The position numbers and the translations under genes were made by a program. Positions 1-5,494 of a DNA stretch of 5,494 bases are shown here, piece after piece; positions within the stretch are counted from its first letter, which is position 1, and every line of letters begins with the position of its first letter. This stretch comes from JBICHM01 sp043101835 (lineage in GTDB: Bacteria; Planctomycetota; Phycisphaerae; Phycisphaerales; UBA1924), in NCBI GenBank assembly GCA_043101835.1, contig JBICHM010000174.1, positions 1 through 5,494 on the forward strand, read 5' to 3'. The notes beneath the pieces were generated by a model that worked only from the letters and a program-made list of their open reading frames with translations, made no database searches and had not been told where the DNA came from.

Positions 1-261
1 GTTGTTGGGGATGAGCTTGTCGCTCGCGAGTCGCAGCACAACAAGCGAGACGAGGAAGGGCACGATCAGGCCCAGCGACCAGGCGAGGTCCTGGCGCATG
101 CCCAGGAAGACGCCGTAGACCAGCGGCTCCCACACCGCCAGCGCGATGGCGCCAGCGATGAGCGTGCACACGAAGTGCAGGAACGCGCTGAAGAGGCCCT
201 GCTGCGTCCAGAGGTACGCGATGAAGAGCACGAAGAGGATGACGCCGATGTTCATCAACAT
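1..261 (-). CDS. CvpA-like integral membrane protein, N-terminal part (cut by window edge)
   Basis: The 87 codons read without a stop from an ATG at 261 to the left edge; the C-terminus is missing. The protein begins MLMNIGVILFVLFIAYLW and is very hydrophobic, with likely membrane segments at about residues 4-18, 27-45 and 62-78. The pattern of a first helix, a short QQGLFSAF turn, a Gly/Ala-rich second helix and a WEPL motif resembles CvpA (colicin V production) family proteins, which are inner-membrane proteins of poorly defined role. The ATG at 261 is preferred because GAGGAAG (276-270) lies 8 bases upstream; the second ATG, at 255, is too far from it. It follows the GspE-like gene by 64 bases on the same strand and may be co-transcribed. 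The coding call is firm; the family call is from motif memory, and another small multi-pass membrane protein is possible. Confidence 0.65.
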   Translation of the reverse strand, partial: MLMNIGVILFVLFIAYLWTQQGLFSAFLHFVCTLIAGAIALAVWEPLVYGVFLGMRQDLAWSLGLIVPFLVSLVVLRLASDKLIPNN

Positions 262-263
262 GG

Positions 264-278
264 TCGAGGCTTCCTCGA
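264..278 (-). promoter_or_regulatory. Small hairpin enclosing the ribosome binding site of the CvpA-like gene
   Basis: On the minus strand TCGAGG, a three-base AAG loop and CCTCGA form a perfect 6-bp stem ending two bases before the ATG at 261. The Shine-Dalgarno-like GAGGAAG is made from the left arm and the loop, so folding would partly hide it. The pairing is visible in the sequence; a regulatory role is inference. Confidence 0.4.
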
Positions 279-279
279 T

Positions 280-296
280 CGGGCCGGTGCGGCCCG
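280..296 (-). repeat. GC-rich inverted repeat between the GspE-like and CvpA-like genes
   Basis: CGGGCC and GGCCCG pair as a perfect 6-bp stem around a five-base loop. It lies in the 64-base gap, one base upstream of the hairpin over the CvpA-like gene's ribosome binding site. There is no T-run after it, so it is not a standard terminator. It could be an RNA-processing or stability hairpin, or chance in GC-rich DNA. Confidence 0.35.
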
Positions 297-325
297 GTGG
301 GGGAGTCAGGCGGCGGGCTGGAGTC

Positions 326-2110
326 TCAGGCGGGCTTCGGGGCCGCCTTCGCGGGCTTGGCGCTCGACGAACGCGACGAGCCGGACTTCGATGACGAGCT
401 GCTCGAGGTGACGCGGACCACCTCCTCCACGCTCGTCACGCCCTTGAGCACCTTGTGCACGGCTGCCTCCTGCAGCGAGGGCTGACGCTTCTTGCGCAGC
501 GCGGCCCGGAGGCCGGTCAGGTCGCCCTTGGCGATCAGGGCGCGGTCGTCGCCGTCGAGGCGGTAGACCTCGAAGACGCCTTCCTGCCCGAAGTAGCCGG
601 TGCCCTGGCAGACGGGGCAGACATCTTCCTTGTTCTTGATGAGCACCCGACCGCCCTTGCGGAAGAGGCTCGAGGGCGCCTTGTTCGCCGGCACGCCCAG
701 CTTCTTGAGCATGTCGGGCGTCGGCTGGTACTCCACGCGGCAGTTCTCGCAGAGCTTCCGCACGAGGCGCTCGCAGACCACGCCGTGGATCGCCTGCCCG
801 GCGAGCTTGGCGTCGCCGAGCGCCTTGGCGAAGGTCTGCACGGCGGCCAGCGCGCTGTCGGCGCGGAACCCGACATAGGTGCGGATGCGATCGTGGTCGG
901 CCTTGGCGATCTCCATGGCCGTCTGCGCGTCGGGCAGCTCGCCGACGATGACGACATCGGGGTCGCGGCGCAGGATGCTGCGCAGGCTTGTGGCGTAGTC
1001 GGGGCCGTCGGCGGTGGGGTCGAACTTGTTGTGGCGCACGCCCTCGAGCATGCCGACCGGCTCGAGTTCGATCGTCTGGATGTTCGAGGTGTACGCGTCG
1101 TGCATGCGTCCGAAGGCGTAGAGCGTCGCCGTGCGTCCGCCGCGCGGCGGGGCGGTGACGAGCACCGCGCCGGAGCGCTCATCGGCCAGCGCCTGCGCCT
1201 CGGCGAGCTGCGGCTCGAGGAGGCCGAGCTCCTCGATGGTGAGCTTCGCCTGACCGTCGGGATCGAACCGGACCTGGCATTTCACGCCCGCCGAGCCGCC
1301 GCTGGTCGTCACGCGCAAGCGCTGCTTCGCGCCGCCGCGAACGATCTCGATGTCGCCCTGCTGGCGTCGGCGGTAGTCCTCGACATCGAGGCCCGCGGCC
1401 TGCTTGTAGAGGTTCACGACGGCGAGCGCCTGCTGCTTGGTCAGTCCTTCGCCCTGCGCGGGCACGCCGTCGATGTAGAAAATGACGGCGTAGGCGCTCT
1501 CGCTGGCGGGCTGGATCTCGAAGTCGCTGGCGCGACGCTCGAGCGCATCGATGATGACGCTCTCGGCGGCGACGCGCGTATCGAACTCGGGGGTGTTCTT
1601 CTCGGGGGCGCGGAGGACGCCGCCGGATCCCTTGATCTCGAGCGTCACGCCGCGGCTGAGCTTGGCTTCCTTCCGGGCCGCCGCCGACTCGCGGAAGCTG
1701 GCAAGCGAGGCCATCGACCACTTGGCGCTCGCCGGCACGCTGTCGCTCTTGTTGTGGTGCAGGTAGTAGGCGAGCAGGTCGCCGGCGAGGAACGCCACCA
1801 GCACCGGGAAGCCGATGAGCGCCGACGGCGCCAGGACGAGGGCCGCGATGCCCGCGGCGGCGCAGCCCAGGTGGATCAGGCTCCACACCTTCCGGTTCAG
1901 GTAGAACTGCTCCGCGTCCTTGTCGAAGATCGACGAGACCACCCACGCCCACCCGAGCACGAGCAGGAAGGCGAGCACGGGGAGGATCGGAGAGACCAGG
2001 AAGAGCGGGGCCGTCTCGATGCCGCCTGCGCCCGGGCCGCCGCCGGAGCGGAGGGTGTTCTGGGCGAGCGCGGCGGGCGCGAGATCGGCGAGTGCCATCA
2101 GCGCATTCAT
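326..2110 (-). CDS. Membrane-anchored GspE/PilB-like ATPase homologue with degenerate catalytic motifs
   Basis: This 594-residue protein belongs to the type II secretion/type IV pilus ATPase superfamily. Residues 36-62, 75-95 and 97-117 look like membrane helices, which would put the N-terminus outside and the ATPase part in the cytoplasm; ordinary GspE/PilB proteins have soluble N-termini. Residues 175-285 resemble the family's N2-like domain (ASDFEIQP, FYIDGVPAQG, AGLDVEDYRR). The RecA-like core follows. Its Walker A position reads APPRGGRT (320-327), with Arg326 where the catalytic Lys belongs. The Asp box TIEDPxE is changed to TIELEPVG, and the His box is replaced by HDRIRTYVGFRA. Walker B is kept (DVVIVGE, Glu391), as is the paired CxxC zinc site (Cys454, 457, 498, 501). 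A Ser/Lys/Ala/Pro-rich tail ends the protein (569-594). The start at 2110 has GAGGG ten bases upstream, which is only moderate support. It lies 84 bases after pilT. The fold call is firm; it is probably a structural or regulatory partner rather than a normal motor. Confidence 0.88.
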   Translation of the reverse strand: MNALMALADLAPAALAQNTLRSGGGPGAGGIETAPLFLVSPILPVLAFLLVLGWAWVVSSIFDKDAEQFYLNRKVWSLIHLGCAAAGIAALVLAPSALIGFPVLVAFLAGDLLAYYLHHNKSDSVPASAKWSMASLASFRESAAARKEAKLSRGVTLEIKGSGGVLRAPEKNTPEFDTRVAAESVIIDALERRASDFEIQPASESAYAVIFYIDGVPAQGEGLTKQQALAVVNLYKQAAGLDVEDYRRRQQGDIEIVRGGAKQRLRVTTSGGSAGVKCQVRFDPDGQAKLTIEELGLLEPQLAEAQALADERSGAVLVTAPPRGGRTATLYAFGRMHDAYTSNIQTIELEPVGMLEGVRHNKFDPTADGPDYATSLRSILRRDPDVVIVGELPDAQTAMEIAKADHDRIRTYVGFRADSALAAVQTFAKALGDAKLAGQAIHGVVCERLVRKLCENCRVEYQPTPDMLKKLGVPANKAPSSLFRKGGRVLIKNKEDVCPVCQGTGYFGQEGVFEVYRLDGDDRALIAKGDLTGLRAALRKKRQPSLQEAAVHKVLKGVTSVEEVVRVTSSSSSSKSGSSRSSSAKPAKAAPKPA

Positions 2111-2194
2111 CAGGAAGTCACCCTCGTGGGGCGCCCGGGCGGAGGCCGCGCGGGCGGATCACGGATCGGTCGCGTGGGGCGCGTCGGCGTCGGG

Positions 2195-3352
<1,158 letters not shown>

Positions 3353-3361
3353 CTCGATCTA

Positions 3362-3367
3362 CTCCTC
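3362..3367 (-). promoter_or_regulatory. Ribosome binding site of pilT
   Basis: GAGGAG on the minus strand lies nine bases before the ATG at 3352. It is a good match to the anti-Shine-Dalgarno sequence and supports that start over internal in-frame ATG codons. Confidence 0.7.
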
Positions 3368-3377
3368 GGGCCCCGCG

Positions 3378-3394
3378 CCCGCTCGTCGAGCGGG
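3378..3394 (-). repeat. Perfect hairpin in the probable pilT leader
   Basis: CCCGCTC and GAGCGGG form a perfect 7-bp stem closed by three bases (GAC on the minus strand). It ends ten bases upstream of the pilT ribosome binding site, so if transcription starts further upstream it would be part of the 5' leader. There is no T-run. It could stabilise the messenger or influence translation; neither is shown. Confidence 0.4.
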
Positions 3395-3419
3395 GTCGGC
3401 GTCGGGGCGGCTCTGACGA

Positions 3420-3455
3420 AGCCCCCCGAGCCTGAGGGATCGGAGGGCGGGGGCT
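3420..3455. repeat. Large imperfect inverted repeat upstream of pilT
   Basis: Two alternative pairings overlap. AGCCCCC (3420-3426) matches GGGGGCT (3449-3455) perfectly. Alternatively the arm at 3421-3429 pairs with 3440-3448 with one C/A mismatch around a ten-base loop. On the minus strand only a weak TTCGT follows, so terminator activity is doubtful. It could be one copy of a dispersed intergenic repeat. Confidence 0.4.
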
Positions 3456-3572
3456 CAACACAAGCGGGACGGGTCAGCGCACACCGCATCCGGCGCGGAC
3501 CTCGTCCCGGCGTTCCAGATACGCACGGAACCCCCGAACGGTTGCCCGACCTGCGGGCCCCGAATCGGCCGT

Positions 3573-3589
3573 GTCCGGCGTCGCCGGAC
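3573..3589 (-). terminator. Candidate 3'-end hairpin of asnS (second of two)
   Basis: GTCCGGC and GCCGGAC form a perfect 7-bp stem with a three-base loop. It lies about 70 bases after the asnS stop and just beyond the 3603-3627 hairpin. No T-run follows on the minus strand, so intrinsic termination of the classical kind is not supported. A U-less hairpin acting in 3'-end protection or Rho-linked termination is possible. Confidence 0.35.
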
Positions 3590-3602
3590 GGGAATCCTAG
3601 CA

Positions 3603-3627
3603 GGCCCCGCGCCCGCGCGTCGGGGCC
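3603..3627 (-). terminator. Candidate 3'-end hairpin of asnS (first of two)
   Basis: GGCCCCG and CGGGGCC form a perfect 7-bp stem around an 11-base GC-rich loop, extendable by GC past a one-base bulge. It begins about 30 bases after the asnS stop, a usual place for a terminator. What follows is TGCTAGGATTCC rather than a T-run, so this is a candidate only. Confidence 0.4.
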
Positions 3628-3658
3628 GCAAACCGGTCCGCCAGAGCGGGTTCCGGCC

Positions 3659-5053
<1,395 letters not shown>

Positions 5054-5058
5054 CGCCG

Positions 5059-5065
5059 CCCTCCT
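5059..5065 (-). promoter_or_regulatory. Strong ribosome binding site of asnS
   Basis: AGGAGGG on the minus strand, with its AGGAGG core six bases before the ATG at 5053. It decides the asnS start against the longer frame opening at 5143. Confidence 0.85.
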
Positions 5066-5115
5066 GCCGCCTGAATGCCTGTGGTCCGGGTGTCGTCCGG
5101 GGAATGGGAAGGGGG

Positions 5116-5143
5116 ATGGTAGCCCCGCCCGCAATGCGCACAA
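5116..5143 (-). promoter_or_regulatory. Weak candidate promoter of asnS
   Basis: On the minus strand TTGTGC (5143-5138) and TACCAT (5121-5116) are 16 bases apart. They match the sigma-70 -35 and -10 consensus at three and four of six positions. Transcription would begin near 5109, giving a leader of about 55 bases. The match is poor, and the region must also hold the signals for the divergent gene, so this is a guess from placement. Confidence 0.2.
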
Positions 5144-5150
5144 TGGCCCC

Positions 5151-5476
5151 GTGCCCGACGCCGCCGCCAGCCCCGCAGTCCGATCGTCCGCCCGTTTCGA
5201 CGCGAGCCGGCGCTACCGCTACAGCCTCCGCCGGCGCTGGGGGGCCGGGGCGCCGTGCTGCTTCGTGATGCTCAATCCGTCCGCGGCTGACGAATCCTAC
5301 GATGACCCGACGATCCGGCGCTGTCTCGGCTTCGCCCGGTCGTGGGGCTATCCCGCGCTCGAGGTCGTCAATCTGTTTGCCTGGCGGACGCACGAGCCCC
5401 GCCGGCTGCTCGAGACGGCCGACCCCGTCGGGCCGGGCAACGACGACGCCGTGCGCCGGGCCGGGGCCCGGGCGGG
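5151..5476 (+). CDS. DUF1643-family protein, N-terminal part (cut by contig end)
   Basis: There are 108 complete genomic codons, after which the frame runs into adapter sequence. The signature of DUF1643 is clear: YRYSLRRRWG (22-31), FVMLNPSAADESYDDPTIRR (38-57), GFARSWGYPALEVVNLFAWR (60-79) and DPVGPGND (91-98). Family members are about 150-170 residues, so roughly the last third is missing. The molecular function of the family is not established. No ATG exists in this frame upstream; the GTG at 5151 is the best start because conserved sequence begins near residue 20. No good ribosome binding site precedes it (the purine run at 5106-5115 is too far), so the start is uncertain and a leaderless message is possible. 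It diverges from asnS with no evident functional link. Confidence 0.85.
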
Positions 5477-5494
5477 AGATCGGAAGAGCACACG
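5477..5494 (+). other. Illumina TruSeq adapter remnant (not genomic)
   Basis: The last 18 bases, AGATCGGAAGAGCACACG, equal the first 18 bases of the TruSeq read-1 adapter. An exact 18-base match at the very end of a contig is best explained by untrimmed adapter retained in assembly. They should be masked, and the six residues they would add to the DUF1643 reading frame ignored. Confidence 0.96.

Larger units (their letters stand above)
3353..3658. other. Intergenic region between asnS and pilT, rich in hairpins
   Basis: These 306 bases hold no credible gene: the open frames crossing it are antisense or out-of-frame extensions. It must contain the end of the asnS transcript and, if pilT is transcribed separately, the pilT promoter. 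Four inverted repeats are visible and listed separately. I could not find a convincing -35/-10 pair for pilT. GTTCC (3512-3516) and GGAAC (3527-3531) form a short dyad with a ten-base spacer, too weak to name as an operator. Confidence 0.7.

Noticed and set aside
326..403. Serine-rich stretch at the C-terminus of the GspE-like protein as a DNA repeat array
   Set aside because: The serines are encoded by mixed codons with no regular repeated unit; it is a low-complexity protein tail only.
326..2110. GspE-like gene as a decayed pseudogene
   Set aside because: The frame is uninterrupted for 594 codons, and the zinc-site cysteines, Walker B glutamate and C-terminal family motif are kept, which is unlike random decay.
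2111..2194. Terminator between pilT and the GspE-like gene
   Set aside because: GC-rich partial palindromes such as CGCCCGGGCG are present, but there is no clear stem-loop followed by a T-run.
3512..3531. GTTCC-N10-GGAAC dyad as an operator
   Set aside because: Five-base half-sites with a ten-base spacer arise easily by chance, and no promoter or regulator gene is nearby to support it.
5054..5143. N-terminal extension of asnS by 30 codons to the ATG at 5143
   Set aside because: The extension is Pro/Arg-rich and unlike AsnRS, and there is a strong ribosome binding site exactly placed for the ATG at 5053.

Overview
The window is a G+C-rich bacterial contig (roughly two thirds G+C by eye) with G/C-heavy third codon positions. 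The gene content suggests a planctomycete, possibly of the Phycisphaerae. The grounds are a membrane-anchored, degenerate secretion-ATPase homologue beside a PilT-type ATPase and a CvpA-like membrane protein, which I remember as a planctomycete pattern. This lineage call is an inference and was not tested by a search.

Four genes lie on the minus strand. In transcription order (right to left) they are asnS (asparaginyl-tRNA synthetase, 5053-3659), a hairpin-rich gap of 306 bases, pilT (3352-2195), a GspE/PilB-like protein with three predicted membrane segments and damaged nucleotide-binding motifs (2110-326), and the first 87 codons of a CvpA-like membrane protein cut by the left edge (261-1). 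On the plus strand, diverging from asnS, is the start of a DUF1643-family gene (5151 onward), cut by the right edge.

The pilT, pseudo-ATPase and CvpA-like genes are closely spaced (84 and 64 bases) on one strand and may form one transcription unit. If so, an intact hexameric motor ATPase is made together with a membrane-tethered relative that has probably lost normal catalysis. asnS is a housekeeping gene with a strong ribosome binding site and closely follows the bacterial type.

Two points need attention. The last 18 bases (5477-5494) match the start of the Illumina TruSeq read-1 adapter, so they are probably not genomic, and any translation past 5476 is artefact. The GspE-like protein is the most interesting biology: its reading frame is intact over 594 codons, yet the Walker A lysine, the Asp box and the His box are altered, while the Walker B glutamate and the four zinc-site cysteines remain. 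I saw no RNA genes, CRISPR arrays, insertion sequences or phage genes.
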